Shown here in pieces: positions 1-8,313 of a stretch of 64,000 nt of DNA (its first letter is position 1; every line of letters starts with the position of its first letter). Location of the stretch: contig CAYPTB010000040.1 of NCBI GenBank assembly GCA_964413535.1, forward strand, positions 310,001 through 374,000, given 5' to 3'. The position numbers were made by a program, and so were the translations under genes. The notes beneath the pieces are model-generated. The model searched no databases. It was not told the origin of the DNA and saw nothing but the letters and a program-made list of their open reading frames with translations. The DNA is from CAYPTB01 sp964413535 (GTDB lineage: Bacteria; Planctomycetota; UBA1135; GCA-002686595).

Positions 1-451
1 AGCCGCCGGCGTGGATGAAGGCCAACCCGTCGCCGGTGAGGCGCTGGAGGATGAAGCCTTCACCGCCGAAGAAGCCGGCGCCGAGCCGCTTGGTGAAGGC
101 CACGCTGACCTCGATCCCGTGGGCCGAGCACAGGTAGGCGTCGCGCTGGCACAGGATGGGCCCGCGCCCGAGGTCGACGGGCAGGATCTTGCCCGGGTAG
201 TCGGCGGCGAAGCCGACCTGAGCGCGACGGCTGCCGCGATTGGTGAAGGTCGTCACGAAGAAGCTCTCGCCGCCGAGCTTGCGCTTGATGCCCTGCATCA
301 GGCCGCCGCCGGTCGAGGTGTCCATCTCGATGCCGTCCTCCATCCACATCATCGAGCCCGGCTCGGCGCGCACCGCTTCCCCGGGGTCGAGCGTGATCAC
401 GACGGCCTGGAAGTCGTCGCCCTGGAGCTGATAGTCGATCTTGTCGGCCAC
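1..451 (-). CDS. TIGR00266 / AIM24 family protein (3' end beyond window)
   Basis: The minus-strand frame is open from a GTG at 451 to the window edge, giving the first 150 residues. GGAGG lies about 5 nt upstream of the GTG and supports that start. The translation carries hallmarks of the TIGR00266/AIM24 family: an N-terminal GSMMWM segment, a Gly-rich stretch before KRKLGGESFF, TTFTNRG, and a later GAGFFGGEGF-LQRLTGDG segment. The family folds as a beta-helix-like protein of unknown biochemical role, and the mitochondrial relative AIM24 affects respiratory assembly. The C-terminus is missing only because the window ends. Confidence 0.85.
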   Translation of the reverse strand, partial: MADKIDYQLQGDDFQAVVITLDPGEAVRAEPGSMMWMEDGIEMDTSTGGGLMQGIKRKLGGESFFVTTFTNRGSRRAQVGFAADYPGKILPVDLGRGPILCQRDAYLCSAHGIEVSVAFTKRLGAGFFGGEGFILQRLTGDGLAFIHAGG

Positions 452-566
452 GAAAGCCTCCGGCGGAATCCCGCGTTCTGCTCGCGGAGACCGCCGGTTC
501 CGATCGGAACGACCGAGCCCCGCTCGAGCGCGCGCATGATAGCTCTCCCGCCCGCGGAAGAGCCGC

Positions 567-1394
567 TCACATCGTCAGGTAGTCGCCCTTCGGGAGCTCG
601 AGCGCGTGCTCCTCGAGGTGGTCCTTGATGTGCTCGAAGGCATCGTCGACCGAGTCGGTGCGGAAGAAGAGCTTGATGTCCTCCGGGCTGACGGTCCCCC
701 ACTCGACCATCGGACCGAAGTCGATGATCTCCTTCCAGTACTCGGTTCCGAAGAGCACCACGGCGACCTTCTTCTTGATCTTGAGCGTCTGGACCAGCGT
801 CACGATCTCGAGGAACTCGTCCAGCGTGCCGAATCCGCCGGGCATCACGATGAAGGCCTTCGCGAGGTACATGAACCAGAACTTCCGCATGAAGAAGTAA
901 TGGAACATGAACGAGAGCCGGCGCGTGATGTACGGGTTCTCGTTCTGCTCGAAGGGCAGCGAAATGTTGAGCCCGATGTTCTCGCCGCGCGCCTCCGATG
1001 CGCCGCGGTTCGCGGCTTCCATGATCCCCGGCCCGCCGCCGGAACAGATCACGAAGCGCCGCTCCGTGCCCTCGAGCGCCTTCGACCATTCCGTCAACCG
1101 CCGACTGAGCTCGCGCGTGGCCTCGTAGTACTTCGAGAGCACGAGCCGCTTGCGCGCGGCTTCGATCCCCTCGCCGCTCGCCGCTTCCGCTTTGGCCAGC
1201 TCGGCCAGAGCCATCTCGCGCGAGGGGATCCGCGCGGACCCGAACACGACGATCGTGTCGCGCACCTCGAGTTCCTCGAAGCGGCTCTCCGGCTCGACGT
1301 ACTCGGCCAGGATCCGCAGGACCCGGGCCTGGCGGCTGTTGAGGAAGCCCGGATTGTCGTAGGCCTTGATCGGGCGGAAACGACTCTGACTCAT
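567..1394 (-). CDS. LOG-family protein (lysine decarboxylase-like fold, TIGR00730-related)
   Basis: A 275-residue protein with the LOG-family nucleotide-binding pattern: VVFGSARI near residue 45, GGGPGIMEAANRG in the middle, and MPGGFGTLDEFLE, the PGGxGTxxE signature. Characterised LOG enzymes are cytokinin riboside 5'-monophosphate phosphoribohydrolases. Longer bacterial members like this one probably act on nucleotides, but the substrate is unknown. The ATG at 1394 follows AGGAGG almost directly, so spacing is tight; an in-frame GTG at 1421 adds nine residues. The family name 'lysine decarboxylase' is a historical misnomer. Confidence 0.85.
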   Translation of the reverse strand: MSQSRFRPIKAYDNPGFLNSRQARVLRILAEYVEPESRFEELEVRDTIVVFGSARIPSREMALAELAKAEAASGEGIEAARKRLVLSKYYEATRELSRRLTEWSKALEGTERRFVICSGGGPGIMEAANRGASEARGENIGLNISLPFEQNENPYITRRLSFMFHYFFMRKFWFMYLAKAFIVMPGGFGTLDEFLEIVTLVQTLKIKKKVAVVLFGTEYWKEIIDFGPMVEWGTVSPEDIKLFFRTDSVDDAFEHIKDHLEEHALELPKGDYLTM

Positions 1395-1532
1395 GCCTCC
1401 TTGGTATCGCTGCGGAACCACCTATGCCAGCGCAATCCAGCGTCGCGGCACGCGCCTCGGCGGCGAACCCGGGCGAAAGTGCGCGTCGAGTGCTCGCACT
1501 CCGATCGCCGCTCACCCGCCAGAGCGTTGGTC

Positions 1533-3086
1533 CTACGGCTTCGGGCGGTAGACGATTCGCGGCCGGCCCTCGGGGCCGATGGCCGGCATGAAGCATTTGC
1601 CTTCGTACTCGATGTTGCCCGTGTTCGTGTACCAGGTCTCGATGATCGGCCACGCCTTGTGCATCAGAACCAAGGAGTAACGGTGGTCCGCGAAGCGCTG
1701 CAGGAGCTCCCTCATGAGGGGATCCTCCAACGGCTTGGACGTCGTGCGCAGGACGTCGATGAGCGCGATCCCGTTCGCGTGGCCCTCTTTTCCCGCGCGC
1801 TCGACCAGGTAGGGGTTCTCCATCACGAAGACGGGACCCGGCGCGTCGCGGAGCATCTCTACGATGCGCTCCCCGTCGCGCTCGTCGGCCGGACCCGGCA
1901 CGAGCAAGCTCCGATCGGGCCAGCGCATCGCGAGCTCGAAGTGGAGCGCGCTCGCGATGCGCTCCGCGACCGCTGGCGGCGCTAGGTGGAGTGCCGGCGC
2001 CAGCGCGAGCGCGGCGAGCCCGAGCAGGGCGGCCGGCCGCGGAGTCGCGTGGCTCGCACGCTCGGCGGTCCGCGCGAGCCAGCGCGAGGCGAGCAGGCTC
2101 ATCGCCAGGAACGCGGGGATGTTCACGTTGAACCAGCCGCCGACGTGGAGCCGCGACGTCCAGGAGGAGCCGACGAGCGCGGCGAAGAAGAAGACTTCGA
2201 CGCGCGCCGATCGGTCCTTCCAGGCCTGGATCACGAGCGCGACGAAACCGCACGCCGCGAGCACGCACAGGACCGGGCTCGCGTACCAGAGGTCGTTCGT
2301 CCAGAACTCCACGAGCTTCGCGCGGTCGAACGAGTGAGAGCTCGGGCGATCGACGGTGTAGTAGTAGAACCAACCGTCACTGCGCCAGTCCGCGACGAGG
2401 CTCGGCAGGAGCCCCGCGGCGAGGAATCCCGCTCCGAACGAAACCGCTCGTCGTAGGTCCGACACGAGCAGGCCGAGCCCGATGCCGGCCGCGGGCCACA
2501 CCGCCGACTGCTTCGTGAGGAGCGCGAGTCCGAGGAGCACGCCGCCCCAGGCGGCGCCGACAAGGTCCGCTCGTGAGCGCGCGAGCAAGAAGCCGCCGAA
2601 CGAGAAGACCATGAAGAGCATGTCCACGCGGCCGAGGTCGAACCAGTGACCCGTGGGGACGAAGGCGGCGGCGAGAAAGCCCGGACCGAGGATCGCCGCG
2701 GCGGGATTCTTCGTCTCGCGCCACACGCGCCAGCCGACCAACGCGAAGAGGATCGTCGTGCACGCGATCGACACGAGCCGCAGCGTCGCGAAGTCGATCC
2801 CGGCGAACACGCTCACCGCTGCCGAGACGTAGTAGAAGAGCGGCGTGTAGATGAAGGGCACGTACTCGACGCTCGGCTCCACGTAGAGCGGCAGGCCTTC
2901 GCGCACGCGCTCGACCATCGAGAGCATGCCGCCCTCCATCCACTCGAGTTCGAAGGGATAGCCCACGCGCGCGAACGCGATGGAGTAGAAGAGGCAGACG
3001 TGGACGACGGCGAGCACCGCGGGGAGCGCGAGAGCCCAGACCGCGCCGCGCTGCGGACGCGCCGCTCCTGCACCGAGAACGCTCAA
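1533..3086 (-). CDS. membrane glycosyltransferase, ArnT/GT39-like
   Basis: A polytopic membrane protein of about 517 residues with an N-terminal hydrophobic helix, then an acidic loop containing ELEWMEGG. The sequence YTPLFYYVSA shortly afterwards resembles the first periplasmic loop of GT39/ArnT/PMT-type enzymes, where acidic residues bind metal and lipid-linked sugar. About ten more hydrophobic helices follow, with a soluble C-terminal part. The likely role is transfer of a sugar from a polyprenyl phosphate donor at the outer face of the inner membrane. The start is probably TTG at 3086, overlapping the TGA of the upstream small gene, which suggests translational coupling. The acceptor is unknown. 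Confidence 0.75.
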   Translation of the reverse strand: MSVLGAGAARPQRGAVWALALPAVLAVVHVCLFYSIAFARVGYPFELEWMEGGMLSMVERVREGLPLYVEPSVEYVPFIYTPLFYYVSAAVSVFAGIDFATLRLVSIACTTILFALVGWRVWRETKNPAAAILGPGFLAAAFVPTGHWFDLGRVDMLFMVFSFGGFLLARSRADLVGAAWGGVLLGLALLTKQSAVWPAAGIGLGLLVSDLRRAVSFGAGFLAAGLLPSLVADWRSDGWFYYYTVDRPSSHSFDRAKLVEFWTNDLWYASPVLCVLAACGFVALVIQAWKDRSARVEVFFFAALVGSSWTSRLHVGGWFNVNIPAFLAMSLLASRWLARTAERASHATPRPAALLGLAALALAPALHLAPPAVAERIASALHFELAMRWPDRSLLVPGPADERDGERIVEMLRDAPGPVFVMENPYLVERAGKEGHANGIALIDVLRTTSKPLEDPLMRELLQRFADHRYSLVLMHKAWPIIETWYTNTGNIEYEGKCFMPAIGPEGRPRIVYRPKP

Positions 3087-3373
3087 TCCTGGTTGCCCTC
3101 GAGCTTCTCCTGCGCTCTTCGAAAGAGCTCGTCGAGGTCCTTCGCGCGCCCCTTCTCCTTCGTGAGCGCCTGGTCGAACTTGTCGCCGGCCGTCTTCTCG
3201 CGCCCCGTCACGCGCCCGAGCGCGTCGTCCCAGCGCTCCTCGCGGACGAGGGGCTTGCCCCCCTCGTCGACCCCTCCTGGGGGCGACCAGCGCAGCACCC
3301 TTTCCGTGCGCACGTCGATCGAGAGACGGCTCCGGCAGCACGGACAGTCGACGTCGATCTGCTTCGTGTCCAT
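3083..3373 (-). CDS. small protein with N-terminal CPCC zinc-ribbon-like motif
   Basis: A 96-residue soluble protein beginning MDTKQIDVDCPCC. The first 20 residues resemble half of a zinc ribbon (Cys10, Cys12, Cys13), followed by RLSIDV and a charged, probably helical C-terminus rich in Lys and Glu (ALTKEKGRAKDLDELFRRA). I do not recognise the family. It sits immediately upstream of the membrane glycosyltransferase with overlapping stop and start codons, so the two are probably co-translated. A longer reading from 3481 is possible, but its Arg/Pro-rich extension looks non-coding. Confidence 0.65.
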   Translation of the reverse strand: MDTKQIDVDCPCCRSRLSIDVRTERVLRWSPPGGVDEGGKPLVREERWDDALGRVTGREKTAGDKFDQALTKEKGRAKDLDELFRRAQEKLEGNQD

Positions 3374-3470
3374 GACCGGACATGGTAGTCGGAGCGCACG
3401 CCCTCTGCCCGCTCGCGGCGCCTCCTGCCTGCAGCTCGCGAGCGGGCGGCGCGCGCTACGCTTGTCGCCC

Positions 3471-3947
3471 ATGACGCGCACGAGCGTTCTCGATGCGATC
3501 CGCGCGCTGCTCGACGAGCGGCGGATCGACTACCGCGTGGTCGAGCACGCGCCCACGCGCACCTCGGAGGAGTCGGCGGCGGCGCGCGGCGAGGAGCTGC
3601 GCACGGGCGGGAAGGCGCTCGTCGTGCGCGTCGACGACGTCTTCCGATTGCTCGTGCTCTCGGCCGCTTCCAAGCTCGACTCGGGGGCCGTGCGCCGGCA
3701 CTTCGACGCCCGCAAGACGCGCTTCGCGACGCGCGACGAGCTCTTCGAGCTCACCGGCCTCGAGCCGGGCTCCGTTCCGCCCTTCGGCCGGCCGATCCTC
3801 GACCTCCCGCTCCACGGCGACCCGGACCTGCGCGCGAACGCGCGCATCGCCTTCAACGCCGGATCCCTCACGACTTCGATCGTGATGGGGCTCGACGACT
3901 GGATCGGGGTCGCGCGACCGGACTGGTTCGCGTTCGCGAGTACGTGA
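3471..3947 (+). CDS. YbaK/EbsC-type aminoacyl-tRNA deacylase-like protein
   Basis: A 158-residue protein of the YbaK/ProX/EbsC superfamily. It has the usual order: N-terminal DYRVVEHAPTRTSEESA, KALVVRVDDVFRLLVL around the conserved lysine (near residue 45), LDSGAVRRHF, and GSVPPFG followed by a C-terminal NAGSLTTSI strand. Relatives hydrolyse mischarged tRNAs such as Ala- or Cys-tRNAPro, either free-standing or as the ProRS INS domain. Specificity cannot be read from the sequence. The ATG at 3471 fits the family length; the gene stands alone and divergently to its neighbour. Confidence 0.85.
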   Translation: MTRTSVLDAIRALLDERRIDYRVVEHAPTRTSEESAAARGEELRTGGKALVVRVDDVFRLLVLSAASKLDSGAVRRHFDARKTRFATRDELFELTGLEPGSVPPFGRPILDLPLHGDPDLRANARIAFNAGSLTTSIVMGLDDWIGVARPDWFAFAST

Positions 3948-3962
3948 GCCGCGGCGACGCTC

Positions 3963-4844
3963 CTACAATCCGCGCAGCCAGTCCGGTACGAAGCGCGCGT
4001 TCTCCGGGTGATCGAGGACGAGGTCGAGGGCGGCGACCAGAGCCTCCTGGTCGCGCGGGAGGTTGCCGGCGAGCGTCAGGTAGTTGCTCGCGTGGTTCGA
4101 GCGGAAGATCGTCGAGGAGAGCTCCGTCGCGGCCAGGAACTCGCGTAGCTCGGCCGCGAGCTCGATGGGTGTCAGGTGGTCGACTTCGCCGCGCCGGTCC
4201 GCCTCCCACAGGGGCGTCTCCTCGACGGGCGTCATCACCAGCGTGCTCACGAAACGCGGCTGGATCGCGTTCACGACATGCGCCGATGCGCGTGCGTGCT
4301 CGAGCGAGAGCGCGCGCCCTCCGGCGCCGAGCAGGATCATGGTGGAGAGCTTCACGCCGGCGGCGTGGGCCTTGCCCGCCACGCGGATCATCTCGGCCGA
4401 GTCGACGCCCTTCGCAAGGCCCGCGAGGACCTGGTCCTGGCCGCTCTCGATCCCGAGGTAATAGAGCGTGAGCCCCTTCGCCCGAAGCTCGGTCATCTCC
4501 TCCACGCTGCGCACTTGGAGCGCTTGCGGCGAGGCGTAGCAGGAGACGCGGCGGAGGTTCGGAAAGGCCTCGCGCAGGGCGTCGAGGACCCGCGCGAGGA
4601 AGCTCGCCTTCGCGATCAGGGCATCCCCATCGGCCAGGAAGACCTTCTGCACGAGGTCGCGGGCCACGTCGCGCGCGCCTTCGATCTCCCGGGCGAGCTC
4701 CTGGAAGGGCCGCACCCGGAAGCGCTTGTCGCGGTACATGCCGCAGAAAGTGCACTCGTTGTAGCTGCAGCCGATCGTTGCCTGCAGGATCAGGCTCCGC
4801 GCCTCGGACGGCGGCCGGTAGAGACGCCCCTCGTAGCGAATCAT
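3963..4844 (-). CDS. radical SAM protein
   Basis: About 293 residues. The canonical radical SAM motif is CSYNECTFC (CxxxxCxxC spacing as seen, near residue 30), followed by FLADGDAL and, further on, YYLGIESGQ and LSTMILLGAGG. These match the beta-strand elements of a HemN/Elp3-like TIM barrel. The protein stops soon after the barrel, with no B12-binding or TRAM domain. It would bind a 4Fe-4S cluster and cleave S-adenosylmethionine; the substrate is unknown. Start at ATG 4844 (MIRYEGRLY); an upstream in-frame ATG at 4901 adds 19 residues with no domain support. Confidence 0.85.
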   Translation of the reverse strand: MIRYEGRLYRPPSEARSLILQATIGCSYNECTFCGMYRDKRFRVRPFQELAREIEGARDVARDLVQKVFLADGDALIAKASFLARVLDALREAFPNLRRVSCYASPQALQVRSVEEMTELRAKGLTLYYLGIESGQDQVLAGLAKGVDSAEMIRVAGKAHAAGVKLSTMILLGAGGRALSLEHARASAHVVNAIQPRFVSTLVMTPVEETPLWEADRRGEVDHLTPIELAAELREFLAATELSSTIFRSNHASNYLTLAGNLPRDQEALVAALDLVLDHPENARFVPDWLRGL

Positions 4845-5273
4845 CCAATCGATTCTATGGGCGCCCGCCCACGCCGTCCGTGGGCGTTCGAGCCCCGGCA
4901 AGCGGAATCGATCCGCCTCGACATCGAGCGAGGGTCAGGAGGCTCGGGCTCGACGAGAGCGGTCGGACTCTCCGACGTGGCGGACCGCACGCTCCTTTGC
5001 GCAGAATCGAGCGGCCTCCTCGGCCCGCTCCTTTGGAGTGTCCGAGTCACGACTGGAAAGCCCGCCGGTCCGGTTCCATGAGGGCCCGGCGCCAGAGGAG
5101 CTACCAAGGACGGACCCGTTCGGCCTTCCCACTCTCCCCACTCCTCCTCCTCGGGGGCCCGGTTTCGAAACCGGTGCGGGAAGGCCGCTGGTAGACTCTG
5201 GCGCCACTTCGTTCGAAGACGGCGGTCGGGACGACCCGACCCCTTCGAACCACGCCCCTCGCCACGAGAGCCC
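4845..5273. other. intergenic region between divergent genes
   Basis: About 430 bases separate the divergent radical SAM and MIP18-family genes, and presumably hold both promoters. All frames look non-coding (Arg/Pro/Ser-rich translations). A perfect 16-nt palindrome, CCGGTTTCGAAACCGG, lies at 5159-5174. It resembles an anticodon arm of tRNA-Ser(CGA), but no acceptor stem or T-arm accompanies it. No clear -10/-35 pair was found. Confidence 0.5.
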
Positions 5274-5597
5274 ATGCCCACCGTCGAAGACGTCTACACC
5301 GAGCTGAAGCAGGTGTTCGATCCCGAGATCCCGGTCAACATCGTCGACCTCGGGCTGATCTACGAGGTCAAGGTCGACGGCGGCAAGTGCGACATCCGCA
5401 TGACCCTGACCTCGCAGAGCTGTCCCGCGGCGAAGAGCCTGCCGGACGAGGTCAAGCGCCGGGCGGAGGGGCTCCCGGGGATCGACAGCTCGAGCATCGA
5501 GGTCGTCTGGGCGCCAGCTTGGTCCCCGCAGATGATCACCGCCGAGGGCCGGGCGATCCTGGGGATCGGCGGCGACGAAGGGGACGAGGATCTGTAG
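5274..5597 (+). CDS. MIP18/DUF59 family iron-sulfur cluster assembly factor (SufT/PaaD-like)
   Basis: A 107-residue DUF59/MIP18 domain protein. It has the diagnostic FDPEIPVNIVDLGLIYEV segment, then MTLTSQSCPAAKSLPDEV around the conserved cysteine, and VVWAPAWSPQMIT near the C-terminus. Bacterial members (SufT, PaaD) assist maturation of Fe-S proteins. Several Fe-S enzymes are encoded in this window (radical SAM, complex I, molybdenum hydroxylase), but the gene is not linked to a suf operon here. It ends 11 nt from the convergent TPR gene. Confidence 0.9.
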   Translation: MPTVEDVYTELKQVFDPEIPVNIVDLGLIYEVKVDGGKCDIRMTLTSQSCPAAKSLPDEVKRRAEGLPGIDSSSIEVVWAPAWSPQMITAEGRAILGIGGDEGDEDL

Positions 5598-5608
5598 CGC
5601 TTTCCCGG

Positions 5609-5989
5609 CTACTGGATGACGTCCATGCTGCCCGCCGGACCGGGCGGAGCCGCGTTGGGGTTCTTCTTCAGCTCCTGCTTCCAGGAGGCCATGCGCGCCT
5701 TGGCCGATTCCGCTTCCGCGGCGTCGATCATCCCCTTGCGCTGGTAGAACATCGAGAGCGACGTGTGGGCGAACGCGTCCTCGGGATTGAGCTCGAGGAT
5801 CCGCTTGCCGACGGTGATCGCCTCGTCGTGGTTGCCCGAGGCCGAAAAGGCCATCGCCAGAGCGTGGAGCGCGTCTTCCCAGTCGGGTGAGAGCGCGAGA
5901 GCCTTCTGATACTCGGCGATCGCCTCGACGTGCTTCTGCTCGCCGAAGAGCTTCAGGCCCCGCTTGTAGTGCTCCACTCGTTCGGCCAT
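5609..5989 (-). CDS. small TPR-repeat protein
   Basis: A 126-residue soluble protein made of about three tetratricopeptide repeats. Helical pairs with the TPR spacing run through KRGLKLFGEQKHVEAIAEY, ALALSPDWEDALHALAMAF and ILELNPEDAFAHTSLSMFY, followed by a charged helix and a disordered Pro/Ala tail. It probably acts as a protein-protein scaffold; the partner is unknown. It lies directly downstream of pckA on the same strand (63-nt gap) and may be co-transcribed with it. Confidence 0.8.
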   Translation of the reverse strand: MAERVEHYKRGLKLFGEQKHVEAIAEYQKALALSPDWEDALHALAMAFSASGNHDEAITVGKRILELNPEDAFAHTSLSMFYQRKGMIDAAEAESAKARMASWKQELKKNPNAAPPGPAGSMDVIQ

Positions 5990-6052
5990 GGCTCGGGTTC
6001 CCCGGGGTCCTGGATCGCTCGGACGACGCAGACGCGCCGTCCCGGGACGAGC

Positions 6053-7711
6053 CTACATGACGGGCTCGATCCCGAGCGCGGCAAAGCCCTTGGTCGTGAA
6101 GTTCTCGCGGAACATGTCGCGCAGCTTCACGGCCTGAACGTCGTAGGCCGCCTTGTCCGTCCAGGTGTTGCGCGGATCGAGGATGGCGGCGGGAACGCCC
6201 GGGCAGCTCTTCGGCATCCTCAGGTTGAAGATCGGGTGCGTCTCGTACTGGACCTTCCCCGCTTCCAGGTCGCCGGCGAGCGCGGCGTCGAGCAGCGCGC
6301 GCGTGTGCTTGATCGAGATGCGCTTGCCCGTGCCGTAGGGACCGCCGGACCAGCCCGTGTTGAGCAGGATGCAGCGCGCGTCGTGTTTCGCCATCTTGTC
6401 GGCCAGGAGCTTCGCGTAGACCGACGGCTTCTGCGACATGAAGGGTGCCCCGAAGCAGGCGCTGAAGGCCGCCTGGGGTTCGGTGACCCCCACCTCCGTC
6501 CCGGCGAGCTTCGCCGTGAAGCCGCTGACGAAGTGGTACATGACGTCCCGGCCCTCGAGGACCGAGACCGGAGGCAGGACGCCGAAGGCATCGGCCGTGA
6601 GCAGGACGATCGTCTCGGGGTGCGGTCCCCGCGCCCCCTTGGCCACGTTCGGGTTGCAGGTGAGCGGGTAGGAGAAGCGCGTGTTCTCCGTGATCGAGCG
6701 GTCGGTGAGGTCCAGCTCCTGCGGGTCGAGGTCCGCGAGCTGCTTGCCCGGGGGGGGCGGGACGTTCTCGATCAGGGTGCCGGCCATGGAGAGGGCGGCG
6801 GCGATGACGGGCTCGGCTTCCTTGTCGAGATCGATCAGCTTCGCGTAGCAGCCGTCCTCGAAGTTCGACACGCCGGCCTGGGTCCAAGCGTGCTCGTCGT
6901 CGCCGATCAGTTCCCGGTTCGGATCGGCGGACAGGGTCGTCTTGCCGGTTCCCGAGAGCCCGAACAGGATCGCGCCGTCTCCGCGCTTCCCGACGTTCGC
7001 CGAGCAGTGCATGGACAGCTCGTCCATCTCGGGCAGCAGGTAGTTCATCACCGTGAACATGGTCTTCTTGACCACCCCGCAGTAGTCGGCTCGGCCCACC
7101 ACCAGGCCGATCTTGTTCTTGACGTCGATGATGACGGCGCGCTCCGAGAGCGTCCCGTCGCGGCTGGGCTCGCAGCGGAAGCTCGGCACGTTGAGCATCG
7201 TCCAGCGCTTCGCGTCCTCGTCCCGGACGCCCGCGACCTTCTTCGGGAACATGTTGTGGGCGAAGAAGGCGTGCGTCGCGTACTCACCGACGAAGCGATA
7301 GGGCACGGCGTAGGCCGGATCCCAACCGCAGTAGACCTCCTTGACGTAGAGCGGACGACCCCGGCCGTTCAAGTGCGCGACCACGCGCTCGAGCAGCGCC
7401 TGGTACTTGGCCGGATCGAACTTCTGGAAGTCCTTCTTCCACCACAGCTTGTCCATCACCTCGGGCCACGCGACCGCGAAGGTGTCCTGGACCGGCCGGC
7501 CGGTGCAGGTGGGATCGGTGTAGTAGACGAGCGGCCCCTTCACCCCGAGCTTCGTCGCGTAGGCCTTCTGCTCGTCGTCGGGACCTCCCTTGCGCACGCG
7601 CCCGCGATCGTGAGCGATCGCTTCGTGGAAGAGCTCATCCTTCGAGAGGTTGACCTTGTATGAGAGGTTCTTCAGGCCGAGCAGGCCGTCGAGCTCTTGC
7701 GCGGTGACCAT
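6053..7711 (-). CDS. pckA: phosphoenolpyruvate carboxykinase (ATP type)
   Basis: A 552-residue enzyme of the ATP-dependent PEPCK family, which decarboxylates and phosphorylates oxaloacetate to PEP at the entry to gluconeogenesis. The kinase-1a P-loop GLSGTGKTTLS lies at residues 251-261. The upstream metal-site segment ADYCGVVKKTMFT, the kinase-2 region and the downstream ENTRFSYPL and GWSGGPYGTGKR motifs are all present. Length is close to the E. coli enzyme (540). The GTP-type Cys loop is absent. Start at ATG 7711. The small TPR gene follows on the same strand. Confidence 0.96.
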   Translation of the reverse strand: MVTAQELDGLLGLKNLSYKVNLSKDELFHEAIAHDRGRVRKGGPDDEQKAYATKLGVKGPLVYYTDPTCTGRPVQDTFAVAWPEVMDKLWWKKDFQKFDPAKYQALLERVVAHLNGRGRPLYVKEVYCGWDPAYAVPYRFVGEYATHAFFAHNMFPKKVAGVRDEDAKRWTMLNVPSFRCEPSRDGTLSERAVIIDVKNKIGLVVGRADYCGVVKKTMFTVMNYLLPEMDELSMHCSANVGKRGDGAILFGLSGTGKTTLSADPNRELIGDDEHAWTQAGVSNFEDGCYAKLIDLDKEAEPVIAAALSMAGTLIENVPPPPGKQLADLDPQELDLTDRSITENTRFSYPLTCNPNVAKGARGPHPETIVLLTADAFGVLPPVSVLEGRDVMYHFVSGFTAKLAGTEVGVTEPQAAFSACFGAPFMSQKPSVYAKLLADKMAKHDARCILLNTGWSGGPYGTGKRISIKHTRALLDAALAGDLEAGKVQYETHPIFNLRMPKSCPGVPAAILDPRNTWTDKAAYDVQAVKLRDMFRENFTTKGFAALGIEPVM

Positions 7712-8097
7712 GGGGACTCCTTGCCCGGCGCCGGTGGTTCCGGGGGAGGCTTTGGAAGGGGAAGGCGCGGGCGGATTCCCGTCGAGGAGGAGCCTCGAAA
7801 AAGGAAGGCGAAGAGGATACTTCGCCCCCTTTCGAGCGACAAGACTTGGAACTCGCGCCGGCTGGGTAGTCGCCCCTGTGGAGACCGGGTATGCGGAGCC
7901 AGGAGCGCCGCTTCCGACCCGTTCGCTCGTGGATTCGGCCGGTCGTTTCGAAGCACGCGCTTGAAGACCCCTTGATCCTCCCTCGACGTTCGACGGTTAG
8001 CGTCCAAGTCGCGTTTGGCGAGTCGCGACTTTCGGCAACTGCTCCCTTCAGCCGAGGGGGTTCGGCACCGATAGGAACTCGAGACAATTCAACCTAA
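7712..8097. other. intergenic region upstream of pckA
   Basis: About 390 bases between the divergent pckA and the small cysteine protein gene. I see no convincing ORF, RNA family or strong hairpin. The AT-richer bases at 8080-8110 (ACAATTCAACCTAAGTGAAG) immediately precede the small gene and could belong to its promoter or leader, but no defined motif is evident. Confidence 0.4.
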
Positions 8098-8313
8098 GTG
8101 AAGAAAATGAAACGAGAAGACAACTACGTTTGCCCGAGGTGCGACTACGCACTCGTGCCTGTACATGCCGTCGAAGGGAACAAGCGGCGCATCATCGCGC
8201 TGACCTGCCCCGAGCCCTACTGTGACCACATGCAGATGGTCACGCGTGCCGAGGCTCGGCAGATCGACGAGAAGCGTCTCGCCGATCTCTTGCCGACCCG
8301 CCAAGTGAACTAG
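8098..8313 (+). CDS. small zinc-ribbon-like protein
   Basis: A 71-residue protein with a CPRC pair at residues 12-15 and a second Cys set in CPEPYC (residues 37-42), which together could bind one zinc. A basic N-terminus (MKKMKRED) and a helical C-terminus flank this core. I do not recognise a named family. The start is GTG at 8098 or ATG at 8107; neither has a strong Shine-Dalgarno. The stop codon shares the palindrome CTAG (8310-8313) with the stop of the convergent epimerase gene. Confidence 0.65.
   Translation: MKKMKREDNYVCPRCDYALVPVHAVEGNKRRIIALTCPEPYCDHMQMVTRAEARQIDEKRLADLLPTRQVN

Noticed and set aside
4085..4900. Antisense ORFs within the radical SAM gene
   Set aside because: The plus-strand frames are Arg/Ser-rich shadows without domains.
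5140..5195. tRNA-Ser(CGA)-like stem and anticodon loop
   Set aside because: The CCGGTTTCGAAACCGG palindrome looks like an anticodon arm, but no acceptor stem, D-arm or GTTC T-loop could be found on either strand.
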